Assembly: GCF_000423085.1 (NCBI RefSeq)
Contig: NZ_AUHH01000041.1
Location: 1 to 41,309, forward strand
Source: Granulicoccus phenolivorans DSM 17626 = NBRC 107789 = JCM 15570
Lineage (GTDB): Bacteria; Actinomycetota; Actinomycetes; Propionibacteriales; Propionibacteriaceae
Length of the DNA stretch: 41,309 nucleotides
Direction of reading: 5' to 3'
Shown here: positions 22,591-31,077 of the stretch, one piece after another
How positions within the stretch are numbered: the stretch's first letter is position 1
How the letters are laid out: each line of letters starts with the position of its first letter
Notes under the pieces: generated by a model
What the model was told of the DNA's origin: nothing
Database searches by the model: none
Seen by the model: the letters and a program-made list of their open reading frames with translations, nothing else
Made by a program: the position numbers and the translations under genes

Positions 22591-23164
22591 GCCGATCAGG
22601 CTGCGGACGGCCCGACTGCAATTGCGGGGCTGGGTCCCCGCCGACCTGGTGGGCTTCACCGCGATGAATGCCGACCCCGCGGTGATGCGCTACTTCCCCG
22701 CACCGCTGAGCGCCGCCGAGTCCGCGGCCCGGTTCGAGACGCTGCGGACAGACCTGCAGCAGCGCGGTTGGGGGTGGTGGGTGCTCGCCCCGGCCGGGGC
22801 CGCCGACTTCCTCGGCTTCGTCGGGCTGGCGCCGGTGGCCTTCGCCGCGCCGTTCAGCGGCGGGGCGGGGGCAGAGATCGTCGAGATCGGCTGGCGCCTG
22901 GTGCGGCCCGCCTGGGGGCACGGGTACGCCACCGAGGCGGCCCGGGCGTGTGTGGCGTACGCCTTCGACGAACTCGGCCTGCCCGGGCTCGTCTCCTTCA
23001 CCAGCGAACTGAACCACCCCTCGCGGGCGGTGATGCAGCGACTGGGGATGACGCACGATCCGCGTGAGGATTTCGACCATCCGCTGCTGCCGGCCGGCGA
23101 TCGGTTGTCCCGGCACGTGCTGTACCGGCTCAGCCGAGCAACCGAGCCCGCTCCACCGGGCTGA
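22583..23164 (+). CDS. GNAT-family N-acetyltransferase (RimJ/RimL-like)
   Basis: The 193-residue protein matches the RimJ/RimL-type GNAT group: IRLRTARLQLRGWVPADLVG at the N terminus, then VEIGWRLVRPAWGHGYATEA (acetyl-CoA pyrophosphate loop) and ELNHPSRAVMQRLGM near the C terminus. It overlaps the F420-type gene by 8 nt and should be cotranscribed. Its last 35 bp overlap tail-to-tail with the convergent pseudouridine synthase gene. The substrate is unknown. Confidence 0.88.
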   Translation: MTEPIRLRTARLQLRGWVPADLVGFTAMNADPAVMRYFPAPLSAAESAARFETLRTDLQQRGWGWWVLAPAGAADFLGFVGLAPVAFAAPFSGGAGAEIVEIGWRLVRPAWGHGYATEAARACVAYAFDELGLPGLVSFTSELNHPSRAVMQRLGMTHDPREDFDHPLLPAGDRLSRHVLYRLSRATEPAPPG

Positions 23165-23900
23165 GCCGGTCGGCCAGCGGCGCCCAGAACGACTCCGCGG
23201 GCTCGGCGACCACCTCCACCCGACCGGCCGGACCGACCGCATCGAAGGCGACCCGCCAGGAATGCAGATACGTCCGCGGCCGGACCGGATCGGTCTTGTG
23301 GGTGAACAACGGATCGCCCAGGATCGCGTGCCCGATCCAGGCCAGGTGCACCCGCAACTGATGCCGGCGCCCGGTCACCGGATGTGCCCGGACCAGGGAC
23401 AGCTCCGGGCTGTCCCACAGCGTGCGGAACCGGGTCTGCGACGGGTAGTTCTGCTTCGGCAGCAGATCCTGCGGGTCGACGCGCCAGCAATCTCCGACCC
23501 GGCGGATCGCGCCGCGTTCAGCGGCGATCCGGATCCGGCCGGAGCCGGCGGTGAGCAGCGGCAGGTCGATCTCCCCGGCCTCCGGCAACCCACCCGGGCG
23601 GCAGATCGCCAGGTAGGTCTTGTCCACCGTACGCTGCGCGAACTGCCTGGTCAGCGCGGCATGGGCGGTCTTCGTCCGGGCCAGCAGAACCGCGCCGGAG
23701 GTGACCTTGTCGATCCGGTTCACCCACTGCAACTGCTCCCCGGCCGCGCGGGCCAGAGTGATCAGATCGGTGTCGTGGCGCTCGCCCATCACCGACAGCC
23801 CCGGCGGCTTGTTCACCACCACGGCCGATTCGTCCTCCCACACCACGATCTGGCGGCGCAGCTCGGGCCAGGCGGGGAACTGGGTGGCCGATTCGCTCAT
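23130..23900 (-). CDS. RluA-family RNA pseudouridine synthase
   Basis: The 256-residue protein has the RluA catalytic domain: [13 protein letters not shown], then the catalytic loop [14 protein letters not shown] with Asp64, KTYLAICRP, and the C-terminal [15 protein letters not shown]-like segment (here [20 protein letters not shown]). The loop usually reads HRLDxxTSG; here His and Leu are replaced by Asn and Ile while the catalytic Asp stays. No S4 domain is present. ATG overlaps the deoC stop by 4 nt. The target is rRNA or tRNA uridine, position unknown. Confidence 0.92.
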   Translation of the reverse strand: MSESATQFPAWPELRRQIVVWEDESAVVVNKPPGLSVMGERHDTDLITLARAAGEQLQWVNRIDKVTSGAVLLARTKTAHAALTRQFAQRTVDKTYLAICRPGGLPEAGEIDLPLLTAGSGRIRIAAERGAIRRVGDCWRVDPQDLLPKQNYPSQTRFRTLWDSPELSLVRAHPVTGRRHQLRVHLAWIGHAILGDPLFTHKTDPVRPRTYLHSWRVAFDAVGPAGRVEVVAEPAESFWAPLADRLSPVERARLLG

Positions 23901-24562
23901 GCCGGGGCACCGGCGAGCACCGCGCGGGACCCGGACAGGCCCAGCCGGGTGGCGCCGGCCTCGATCATCCGGACCGCGGTGGCGTAGTCCCGAATGCCTC
24001 CGGACGCCTTCACCCCCAGCCCGTCCCCGACACAGGAGCGCATCAGGGCGACCGCCTCGGGAGTGGCGCCGCCGGCCGGATGGAACCCGGTCGAGGTCTT
24101 CACGAAGTCCGCGCCGGTCGTGACGGCGATGGCGCAGGCCTCGCGGATCTCCGCCCCGGTCAGCGCCGCCGCCTCGATGATCACCTTGAGCACCGCCGTG
24201 CCGGTGGCCCGGCGTACCGCGGAGAGCTCGGCGGCCACCCCGGCGAGGTCGCCGGCCTTCAGCAGGCCGAAGTTGAGCACCACGTCGACCTCATCGGCGC
24301 CGTCGGCCACCGCCCGGGCGGCCTCGGCGGCCTTGATCGCGGCGTGGTGCTGGCCGGAGGGAAAGCCGGCCACGGTGGCCAGCCGGACCGGTCCCAGCTC
24401 GAGCGGACGGTCGGCGGCCAGCATCGACGGGGACACACAGATCGCATACGTGCCCAGCTCGCGCGCCTCGGCGGCCAACGCCTCGACCTGCGCCCGGGTC
24501 GCCTCGGGCTTGAGCAGGGTGTGATCGATGACGAGCGCGAGTTCGCGGCGGGACAGGCTCAT
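23897..24562 (-). CDS. deoC: Deoxyribose-phosphate aldolase
   Basis: DeoC splits 2-deoxyribose 5-phosphate into glyceraldehyde 3-phosphate and acetaldehyde. From ATG at 24562 the product is 221 residues, the usual length. Key residues are visible: Asp93 in EVDVVLNFG, Schiff-base Lys155 in [10 protein letters not shown], and Lys185 in [11 protein letters not shown] chose 24562 because a TAGCAT -10 element (24570-24575, minus strand) ends 7 nt before it, fitting a leaderless message; an in-frame ATG at 24571 overlaps that element. Translation is coupled to the pseudouridine synthase downstream. Confidence 0.95.
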   Translation of the reverse strand: MSLSRRELALVIDHTLLKPEATRAQVEALAAEARELGTYAICVSPSMLAADRPLELGPVRLATVAGFPSGQHHAAIKAAEAARAVADGADEVDVVLNFGLLKAGDLAGVAAELSAVRRATGTAVLKVIIEAAALTGAEIREACAIAVTTGADFVKTSTGFHPAGGATPEAVALMRSCVGDGLGVKASGGIRDYATAVRMIEAGATRLGLSGSRAVLAGAPA

Positions 24563-24636
24563 GGCGGCCATGCTAGTCGGGCCCGGTGACAGAAAATCAC
24601 CCCTGCAAGACGGTGAACTACACTGCTGTGATTTAT

Positions 24637-24672
24637 CCCCGGGTTGTGGACAACCCTGTGGGAAACCCGGGG
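24637..24672. terminator. Hairpin after the App1-like gene, containing a consensus DnaA box
   Basis: CCCCGGGTT (24637-24645) and AACCCGGGG (24664-24672) form a 9-bp stem immediately after the stop codon of the minus-strand phosphatase gene. Inside it, GGGTTGT/ACAACCC gives a second possible hairpin. TGTGGACAA at 24645-24653 is the exact reverse complement of the DnaA-box consensus TTGTCCACA. It may serve as a terminator, a protein site or both. Confidence 0.55.
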
Positions 24673-25872
24673 TCACTCGCTCGGGGTTGACTCGGTCGGG
24701 CTTGACTCGCTCGGGGGCGCCGGCAGCGCCGCCAGGTCGCGGTCGAGCATCTGCTGGGCGGCATGTTCGGCGGCCTGGCTGGGCCAGTCGATCTCGACCA
24801 GCGCGCCCAGTGCCTCCCGGATCACCTGATCGCGCCCGGCCAGCGAGATCAGCCCCCGCCGATGGGCGGCGTCGGCCGCGCCGATGTAGGTGTCGAACAC
24901 GTACAGGCCCGTGCGGGCGTACGCCATCCGCTCCGAGGGACCGATCCCGCTCACGTCATGGATGAACACACCGGCGGTCTGGTCCGGCGCCTCGACGAGC
25001 AGGCGTTGGCCGACCTCGAGGTCGGCCTGCCGGGTGTCGCCCACCCAGACCAGGCGGTACTCGGGGAACAGCTGCCGGTAGTGCTGGATGTTCTGCAGCT
25101 TCTTGCGCCCGATCGCGTCGGTGGACAGCCAGCCGAGCACCGACCCGCCCATGAACGACATCCGGCTCACCCCCGCCGCCCGCAGCGCCTGCCGGCTGAA
25201 GCCCTCGACCAGGCCGAGCGCATCGGCGGGGCGCGCGGTCACGAAGGTCAGGTCGCCGAGGGTGAAGGGCTGGTCGATCGGGCCGCGGTCCAGTGCCTCC
25301 AGGAACGCCAGCGCCCCGGGATAGACGGTGCCACGGGGAAAGGTACGCGCCAGCACCGAGGAGATCACCGTGTCGTCGATGTCGGAGAGCACCTTCACAT
25401 CGATCAGGCCGAACTCCCGGGCGGCCACCGCGAAGTGGTCCAGCACCCGGCGCCGGTGGGCCGAATCGAGCCGGCCGAAGACCAGATCCTCCAGATCGAC
25501 ATGGTCGGCCATGTTGTTCAGGCGGTTCTTCACCTCGGTCAGTTCCAGCCCGGTGAAGCCGAGCAGCAGTTCGGTGATCGCGCCGTGCACCACCCGGCTC
25601 GGCCCCGACAACTGCATCGCGTGGATCAGCGCCACCTGGTTCGGCATGCTGAGTTCGCGGCGCCGGTGCACCAGGGCGTGAATCACGCTGCCGCGCTGAT
25701 CGGGGCCGAACCAGCGCTCCTCCAGCGCGGACAGCAGTTCCCGCGGGAGCACTTCGGCCAGGGCCTGGTTGAGTTCGTCGGCGGAGAAACTCTCGATCAG
25801 GTCCAGGACCGCCCGCTCCCGGGTCTCCGCCGGCCCGGACAGGACCCCGCGCAGCCGCTGCCCGGGGGTCAC
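24673..25872 (-). CDS. App1-type phosphatidate phosphatase domain protein (DUF2183)
   Basis: The 399-residue protein carries the App1 catalytic domain in its middle: [13 protein letters not shown] with the DxDxT motif at 164-168, followed by [52 protein letters not shown] and [13 protein letters not shown], the usual HAD-like order. The yeast enzyme removes phosphate from phosphatidic acid. The first 150 residues form a helical region with no domain I recognise. The C terminus is a Ser/Thr/Pro/Glu tail coded by short repeats. ATG overlaps the stop of the lipid kinase gene by 4 nt, so the two are translated together. Confidence 0.88.
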   Translation of the reverse strand: MTPGQRLRGVLSGPAETRERAVLDLIESFSADELNQALAEVLPRELLSALEERWFGPDQRGSVIHALVHRRRELSMPNQVALIHAMQLSGPSRVVHGAITELLLGFTGLELTEVKNRLNNMADHVDLEDLVFGRLDSAHRRRVLDHFAVAAREFGLIDVKVLSDIDDTVISSVLARTFPRGTVYPGALAFLEALDRGPIDQPFTLGDLTFVTARPADALGLVEGFSRQALRAAGVSRMSFMGGSVLGWLSTDAIGRKKLQNIQHYRQLFPEYRLVWVGDTRQADLEVGQRLLVEAPDQTAGVFIHDVSGIGPSERMAYARTGLYVFDTYIGAADAAHRRGLISLAGRDQVIREALGALVEIDWPSQAAEHAAQQMLDRDLAALPAPPSESSPTESTPSE

Positions 25873-26867
25873 GGGACCTCCCGGCCGGGGACGCGCACGC
25901 TCAGCACCCGGTGCCGGATGGTGATCGCGACCTCGTCCACCGGCCCGAAGACCTCACCGTCCAACTGGAACGGCATCGGCTTGCCGGGCCGGATCCGCAA
26001 CCGTTCGGCCTGTTCGTAGCGCAGGCCGGCGACCTGCTGGGGGAAGGCCAGAATCCCCTTGGCCGCGACCGGCAACCAGCCCAGCGGATTGCGGACGCTG
26101 ACCACCAACGGATTCAGAATGCCGTCATCGAGGCGGGCATCGTGGAAGACGTGTACGCCCATCCGCACCGTCGGGCAGTTCCCGGCGAGGATGCTCCATG
26201 CCTCGACCTCCTCCGGCGGGTTGTCGTCCAGCGCCAGAGTCATCGCGGTCGGGCGCCGGCCGGCATGGCGCAGTCCGGCCTCGGCGTACGCGATCCACCC
26301 GAGGTGCCGCTTGAGGTCCTCGCGGGTGCTGCTCACCGTGGCCGCATCGTGCCCCAGTCCGGCCAGCACCAGGAACGAGTGCTCGACCGACCAGACATCG
26401 CCGATCCGGAACCGGGCCTCGCCCAGATCGAGTTCGGCGACCGGCCCGGTCAGCGCGATCCGGGCGGCCCGGGGGGCCTCGGCCGGCAACTGCAGATTCC
26501 GGGCGAAGATGTTGCCGGTGCCCACCGGCAGGATTCCCAGCGGTACGCCGGTCCCGGCCATCCCGTCGGCCACCGCCCGGACGGTGCCGTCCCCACCGGC
26601 GACGATCACCAGATCCGCACCGGCCTCGACCGCACGGGTGGCCTGGGTGCTGCCGGGCTCCTCGATGGTGGTGGTGACATAGTCCGGTTCGGGCCACCGG
26701 GACCGCTCGGCGATCCGCTTCACCTCGCGCCAGGCCCGGTCCAGGCCCCGCGCGATCGGGTTCAGGATCACCGTCACCCGCTCCGGGTGCGGGACCTGAC
26801 GCAACTGATCGGCGTCGTAGTACCGCGCGCGCTCCAACCCGAGCGGACGAGGAATCACCACTGCCAT
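25869..26867 (-). CDS. Diacylglycerol/lipid kinase family protein
   Basis: The 332-residue protein has the DAGK catalytic fold: VTVILNPIAR near 31-40, GADLVIVAGGDGTVRAVADG with the nucleotide-binding GGDGT at 91-95, LGILPVGTGNIFARNL, and the C-terminal beta-sandwich ending LRIRPGKPMPFQLDGEVFGP. Such enzymes phosphorylate diacylglycerol or related lipids. It is coupled to the App1-like phosphatase gene, which would run the reverse reaction on phosphatidate. A minus-strand TAAAGA element lies about 8 bp before ATG. Confidence 0.92.
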   Translation of the reverse strand: MAVVIPRPLGLERARYYDADQLRQVPHPERVTVILNPIARGLDRAWREVKRIAERSRWPEPDYVTTTIEEPGSTQATRAVEAGADLVIVAGGDGTVRAVADGMAGTGVPLGILPVGTGNIFARNLQLPAEAPRAARIALTGPVAELDLGEARFRIGDVWSVEHSFLVLAGLGHDAATVSSTREDLKRHLGWIAYAEAGLRHAGRRPTAMTLALDDNPPEEVEAWSILAGNCPTVRMGVHVFHDARLDDGILNPLVVSVRNPLGWLPVAAKGILAFPQQVAGLRYEQAERLRIRPGKPMPFQLDGEVFGPVDEVAITIRHRVLSVRVPGREVP

Positions 26868-27003
26868 ACCTTCTATCTTTACCTACCCGACCGCGCAGCG
26901 CTGCTGCGGCACGCCCCCCGCCCGCCGGACCCGAGCGGACCCGCGTGCTCCCGCGCCGGCTGCGCGGGGTGCTCGCCCCCGCCGGGCGGTTAGCATGGCC
27001 CCT

Positions 27004-28167
27004 GTGAGCAACGCGCAGCCGGGAGGCCAGTTCGACTTCGGTGGGGGCATGGGCAGTGCACCCACCAGTATGGCCGGGGCCCCGCCACAACTGCCGCACC
27101 CAGCACAGCTCCCGCCCCAGCAACTGCCGCCGGGGGCACCCCCGAACCAACCGCCGGGCGCGCCGGTCGCCCCGGTCGCCCCGGTTGCCCCGGCCACCGG
27201 CGGAACCCGCTCCGGGAACCACACCGGCGGGATCGTCGCCGCCGGCGTCATCGCGCTGGTGGTGATGCTGATCCTGGTCGGCGTCGTCGGCTGGACCGGC
27301 AACCGGATCCGTCCGCTGAGTGCCGATACCGACTCCGCCTGGGCGCCGCTGGGCGGCCGCGCCGGGGAGCTCACCTCCGCGCTGCGTGGGGCCGGCTTCA
27401 CCTGTTCCGACGAGGGGGTCGCGGTGCCGGATCATCGGCATCGGGTCTGCGCCCGCTACACCGATACCTCTAAGGTGAGCATCGAGTTCTCCGGGGACTC
27501 CGCGGGCACCGTGGAGCGAATGGTCTTCAACCCGACCCAGCGCGGCGCCGACCGCGACGCCTGGACCCTGGCGGTCGGCAAGGCGCTGCCCGAACTCACC
27601 GCCGACCAGTACTACCCGGCCGCCGGTGCCACCGCATCCGGTTCCTGGGGCATCGCCCACGCCGACGACGCCGGCACGATCACCCTGCAGAGCGGCGCGA
27701 ACACCCCGGCGCAGACCGAGGGGTCGATGGTGCACGGCAATGTCGCCGATGTCCGCGCGCGGGCCGAACGGCGCAACTTCAGCTGCTCCGATGCCGGGCC
27801 GGGCACGGTCAGCTGCACGAGTAACAATGCCCAGCAGCCGTGGACGCTCAACCTGCAGCAGTCGACCAACGATCAGGGCCTGGCCCGGATCCAACTGGTC
27901 GGCACCTTCCCGCGCGACGGACTCGACAACGCCGCCCCGGTGGAACTGCTGACCTACCTGGTCGGGGACGACTCGATGTCGCAGAACCGGATCAAGTGGT
28001 TCCTCGAGACGAGCAACAACTCCGCCGGTCAGGCCGGGTTCGTCAACGGGTTCATCGTGTCGAAGAAGGTCACCAAGGCTCCCAACGACGGGCCGACGAC
28101 CTTCGATGTCGACGTTCATACCTCGTGCCGGGCCTACGACCCCGCCTCGCCGGTGACCGCATGCTGA
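27004..28167 (+). CDS. Membrane-anchored protein with Pro-rich N terminus, unknown function
   Basis: From GTG at 27004 the product is 387 residues. Residues 1-70 are Pro/Gly/Gln/Ala-rich (APPQLPHPAQLPPQQLPPGA), followed by one membrane span (GGIVAAGVIALVVMLILVGV) and about 290 extracellular residues containing scattered cysteines (FTCSDEGV, HRVCARYT, FSCSDAGPGTVSCTS, SCRAYD) that could form disulfides. I chose GTG because TAGCAT at 26991-26996 is a -10 element 7 nt upstream; the ATG at 26995 lies within it. I do not recognise the family. Its end overlaps the convergent sensor kinase gene by 34 bp. Confidence 0.8.
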   Translation: MSNAQPGGQFDFGGGMGSAPTSMAGAPPQLPHPAQLPPQQLPPGAPPNQPPGAPVAPVAPVAPATGGTRSGNHTGGIVAAGVIALVVMLILVGVVGWTGNRIRPLSADTDSAWAPLGGRAGELTSALRGAGFTCSDEGVAVPDHRHRVCARYTDTSKVSIEFSGDSAGTVERMVFNPTQRGADRDAWTLAVGKALPELTADQYYPAAGATASGSWGIAHADDAGTITLQSGANTPAQTEGSMVHGNVADVRARAERRNFSCSDAGPGTVSCTSNNAQQPWTLNLQQSTNDQGLARIQLVGTFPRDGLDNAAPVELLTYLVGDDSMSQNRIKWFLETSNNSAGQAGFVNGFIVSKKVTKAPNDGPTTFDVDVHTSCRAYDPASPVTAC

Positions 28168-29630
28168 CCCTCGTCGGCGGGGGCGAGCTGCGCCCGATCG
28201 GCCGGCAGCCGAAGCCGGAAGGTGGTGTCACCGGGCTGTGATTCCACTGCGACGTCTCCACCATGGGCCTGCACCACTGCCGCCACGATGGCGAGTCCAA
28301 GCCCGGTCGAGTCCTTCGCGGCGCCGCTGCGGGTACGTGCGGTATCGGCGCGGGTGAACCGCTCGAACACCGAGTCCGCAATCGTCGGATCGATACCCGG
28401 GCCGTCGTCATGCACATCGATCTCGACCCAGCCGGGAACCTCCCGGATCGCCGTGGTCACCGTCGTCCCTTCCGGGGTGTGCTTGCGGGCATTGGCGTAC
28501 AGATTGGCCAGCACCTGGGTCAGCTTGTTCTGATCGGCGACCACGGTGATCGGCTCCTCGGGCAGGTCGAGCTTCCAGCGGTACGCCGGCCCCGCCGCCC
28601 GGGCATCACTGACCACATCGAGCACCAGCAGGGTGAGGTCGACCTCGGTGAGTTCCAGCTCCGGGCGACTGTCCAGGCGGGCCAGCAGCAACATGTCCTC
28701 CACCAGCCGGGACATCCGCTCGGTCTCGGATTCCACCCGGCCGAGGGCGTACGCGGTGCCCTCGGGCAACTTGTCCCGGTCGCGCCGGGTCAGTTCGGCG
28801 TACCCCCGGATGGCGGCCAACGGATTGCGCAGCTCGTGCGAGGCGTCGGCGACGAACTGGCGTACCCGGGTCTCGCTGGCCTGCCGGGCCGCGAGCGCGG
28901 ACTCGACATCGTTCAGCAGCAGATTCAGCGCGTTCCCGACCTGGCCGACCTCGTTGCGGGGATCGGCGTCCTGCGGCGCGACCCGCATCGGCACCTCGAC
29001 CTCGCCGGTGGCCAGATCCAACTCCGACACCTGTTGGGCGGTCTGGGCGACCCGGTTCAGCGACCGCAGGCTGCTGACCACGACCCGGTTCACCACGATC
29101 AGCGCGACGATGATCGCCCCGATCGACAGGATCACCTCCAGCACCACGATGTCCCGCAGGGTGTGTTCGGTCGCTCCCAGCGGCACCCCGACCACCGTGA
29201 TGTCCTCCCCGGTCTGCCGGGCGGTGAGGCGGTAGCGGCCCAGGCCGGGCAGATCCTTGGAGGCGTAGGTGCCCGGGGTGACCTCGAGCATCTCGTGGGC
29301 CACGGTGACGGTGATCCGGTCCGGGCCGTATTGGGTCAGGATGCCGCCGCGTACCCCCTGATGGGTGTCCACCACCACGGTTCCCAGCGGTTGGCCGGGC
29401 AGGTCGATGCCCGCGGGGCGGTCCACCCGACCACCGGGCGCCTCCTGCTGCCGGGAGAAGGCGGCATCGAGTTGGTTGTCCAGTGCCCCGATCAGGGCCT
29501 GCTGGGCGAACAGCGTGGTGATCGTGCTCAGCGTGAGCGCGACCAGCGCGACGATCGCACTGACCCGCAGCATCAACTGCCGACGCAGGGTGTGCCCTCC
29601 GGGGCGCCGGCGCAGCGCCGGTTTGCTCAT
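28134..29630 (-). CDS. Two-component sensor histidine kinase
   Basis: The 498-residue kinase has spans at about 20-44 and 163-185, an extracytoplasmic domain of about 115 residues between them, a HAMP region (VAQTAQQVSELDLATGEVEV), and HisKA with His265 in DASHELRNPLAAIRGYAE. The ATPase domain shows NLYANARKHTPEG (N box), DDGPGID and TGLGLAIV. The layout resembles actinobacterial TcrY/MprB-type kinases. The signal is unknown. ATG overlaps the response regulator stop by 4 nt. Confidence 0.95.
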   Translation of the reverse strand: MSKPALRRRPGGHTLRRQLMLRVSAIVALVALTLSTITTLFAQQALIGALDNQLDAAFSRQQEAPGGRVDRPAGIDLPGQPLGTVVVDTHQGVRGGILTQYGPDRITVTVAHEMLEVTPGTYASKDLPGLGRYRLTARQTGEDITVVGVPLGATEHTLRDIVVLEVILSIGAIIVALIVVNRVVVSSLRSLNRVAQTAQQVSELDLATGEVEVPMRVAPQDADPRNEVGQVGNALNLLLNDVESALAARQASETRVRQFVADASHELRNPLAAIRGYAELTRRDRDKLPEGTAYALGRVESETERMSRLVEDMLLLARLDSRPELELTEVDLTLLVLDVVSDARAAGPAYRWKLDLPEEPITVVADQNKLTQVLANLYANARKHTPEGTTVTTAIREVPGWVEIDVHDDGPGIDPTIADSVFERFTRADTARTRSGAAKDSTGLGLAIVAAVVQAHGGDVAVESQPGDTTFRLRLPADRAQLAPADEGQHAVTGEAGS

Positions 29631-30352
29631 CCGGCCGGCTTGAGGACGTAACCGGCCAGCCGCATGGTGTGGATCATCGGCTTGCGCCCGTGGTCGATCT
29701 TCTTGCGCAGATAGGAGATGTAGAGCTCCACGACATTGGCTTCACCACCGAAATCGTAGCTCCACACCCGATCCAGGATCTGCGCCTTCGACAGCACCCG
29801 GCGCGGGTTGCGCATCAGGTAGCGCAGCAGTTCGAACTCGGTCGCGGTCAGGTGGATCTCGTCGCCGCCCCGGGTCACCTCGTGGGAATCCTCATCCAGC
29901 ACCAGGTCCCCGACCACCAGCTTCGCGGAGTGATCGACGGTGGTGGCGCCGCTGCGGCGCAGCAGCCCGCGCAGCCGGGCGATCACCTCCTCCAGACTGA
30001 ACGGCTTGGTGACATAGTCATCGCCGCCGGCGGTCAGCCCGGTGATCCGATCGCTGACCGCATCCTTGGCGGTGAGGAAGATGACCGGGATGTCGGGCTG
30101 CTCGGTGCGGATGCGGCGCAGCACCTCCAGGCCGTCGAAATCGGGCAGCATCATGTCGAGCACGATCGCGTCGGGGCGTACCTCCCGGGCGGTGGCCACC
30201 GCCTCGGTGCCGGAGTGGGCCACCGACACGTCCCAGCCCTCATAGCGCATCGCCATGGAGAGCAACTCGGTCAGCGACGTCTCGTCATCGACGGCCAGGA
30301 CCCGGATCGGACTGCCGTCGGGCCGGGTGAGGTTCTGTTCTGGAAGGGGCAC
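29627..30352 (-). CDS. OmpR-family two-component response regulator
   Basis: The 241-residue regulator has a receiver domain with acidic pair Asp22-Asp23 (VLAVDDETS), phospho-acceptor Asp66 (DAIVLDMMLPDFDG) and Lys96 (FLTAKD). The winged-helix domain covers about 140-241, including LTATEFELLRYLMRNPRRVL and YDFGGEANVVELYISYLRKK. The start is GTG at 30352 with about 15 residues before the receiver fold; a start further in is possible. It heads the pair with the kinase downstream. Confidence 0.95.
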   Translation of the reverse strand: MPLPEQNLTRPDGSPIRVLAVDDETSLTELLSMAMRYEGWDVSVAHSGTEAVATAREVRPDAIVLDMMLPDFDGLEVLRRIRTEQPDIPVIFLTAKDAVSDRITGLTAGGDDYVTKPFSLEEVIARLRGLLRRSGATTVDHSAKLVVGDLVLDEDSHEVTRGGDEIHLTATEFELLRYLMRNPRRVLSKAQILDRVWSYDFGGEANVVELYISYLRKKIDHGRKPMIHTMRLAGYVLKPAG

Positions 30353-30432
30353 GACACCACTGTGACACCCCGAACCGGGTGTCGGCTGTGCCTTTTCTGT
30401 GTGTCGCCTGTGTCTGCGGGCGGGTGATCAGC

Positions 30433-30945
30433 TCAGACCGGATCGGCGTCGTCGAAGTCCCGGTCCGGGGCGGCATAGGTCAGGTCGTCGTTGTCGGCCG
30501 GAGCGCGTCGTTGCCGCTTGAACAGCTGATCCATCGACAGCCGGCCGCCGCCCAGAAACATCAGCAGCAGCGCGAGACAGCCGAGCAGCGCGTTCTCGCT
30601 CCACCCCTGGAAGAAGGTACCGGCCTGATCGATGCCGCCGAACGGGCCCCGGAACCACTTGGTCCACACGATGATCAGGATCTGCTCGACCAGGATCAGC
30701 AGGCCGATCGGCGGGGTGGCCAGGCCGAAGACCAGGAACATCCCGGCGACCATCTCCAGGATGGTCGCGCCCCAGGCCAGCACCATCGGGGCCGGGGTCC
30801 CGGTCGCGGTGAGGAAGGCGATCTGCGCGTCGATGCCCTCCACCTGCCAGCGGCGCCAGCCGTGGAGGATCAGGAGGACGCCGACCACGATTCGGGTGAG
30901 CAGCAACGCGACATCGGTGCCGCCCCGGCGTACGGCTTTGAGCAT
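30433..30945 (-). CDS. DoxX-family membrane protein
   Basis: The 170-residue protein has four hydrophobic segments: TDVALLLTRIVVGVLLILHG, VLAWGATILEMVAGMFLVFG, IGLLILVEQILIIVWTKWF and ENALLGCLALLLMFLGGGRL, the DoxX pattern. DoxX proteins are linked to redox or thiol stress in mycobacteria, though the role of this copy is unknown. ATG at 30945 follows AGGAG by 6-7 nt; an upstream in-frame start at 31032 is rejected because the region holds the promoter. The C-terminal tail is acidic (DDLTYAAPDRDFDDADPV). Confidence 0.88.
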   Translation of the reverse strand: MLKAVRRGGTDVALLLTRIVVGVLLILHGWRRWQVEGIDAQIAFLTATGTPAPMVLAWGATILEMVAGMFLVFGLATPPIGLLILVEQILIIVWTKWFRGPFGGIDQAGTFFQGWSENALLGCLALLLMFLGGGRLSMDQLFKRQRRAPADNDDLTYAAPDRDFDDADPV

Positions 30946-30967
30946 GGGTACTCCTGACGTCGTCGTG

Positions 30968-31010
30968 GGTGTGCCCGGCCATCGATCGGATTCCAACCCT
31001 AGGGCACACC
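30968..31010 (-). promoter_or_regulatory. Inverted repeat around the doxX promoter
   Basis: GGTGTGCCC (30968-30976) and GGGCACACC (31002-31010) are perfect 9-bp inverted arms 25 bp apart. A minus-strand -10-like TAGGGT (30996-31001) lies between them next to the right arm. A repressor bound here would cover the promoter. The factor is unknown. Confidence 0.45.
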
Positions 31011-31077
31011 GGCCCGCCCGCGGCGTACGCAACGCGCTGCCGCTGCGTCCGTGCTGTGTCCGCCCGGGGGAGTGCGC

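Noticed and set aside
26125-28119. 664-residue minus-strand open frame across the lipid kinase and membrane protein genes
   Set aside because: Composition is that of a shadow frame (Arg/Gly/Asp-rich) and it crosses two well-supported genes.
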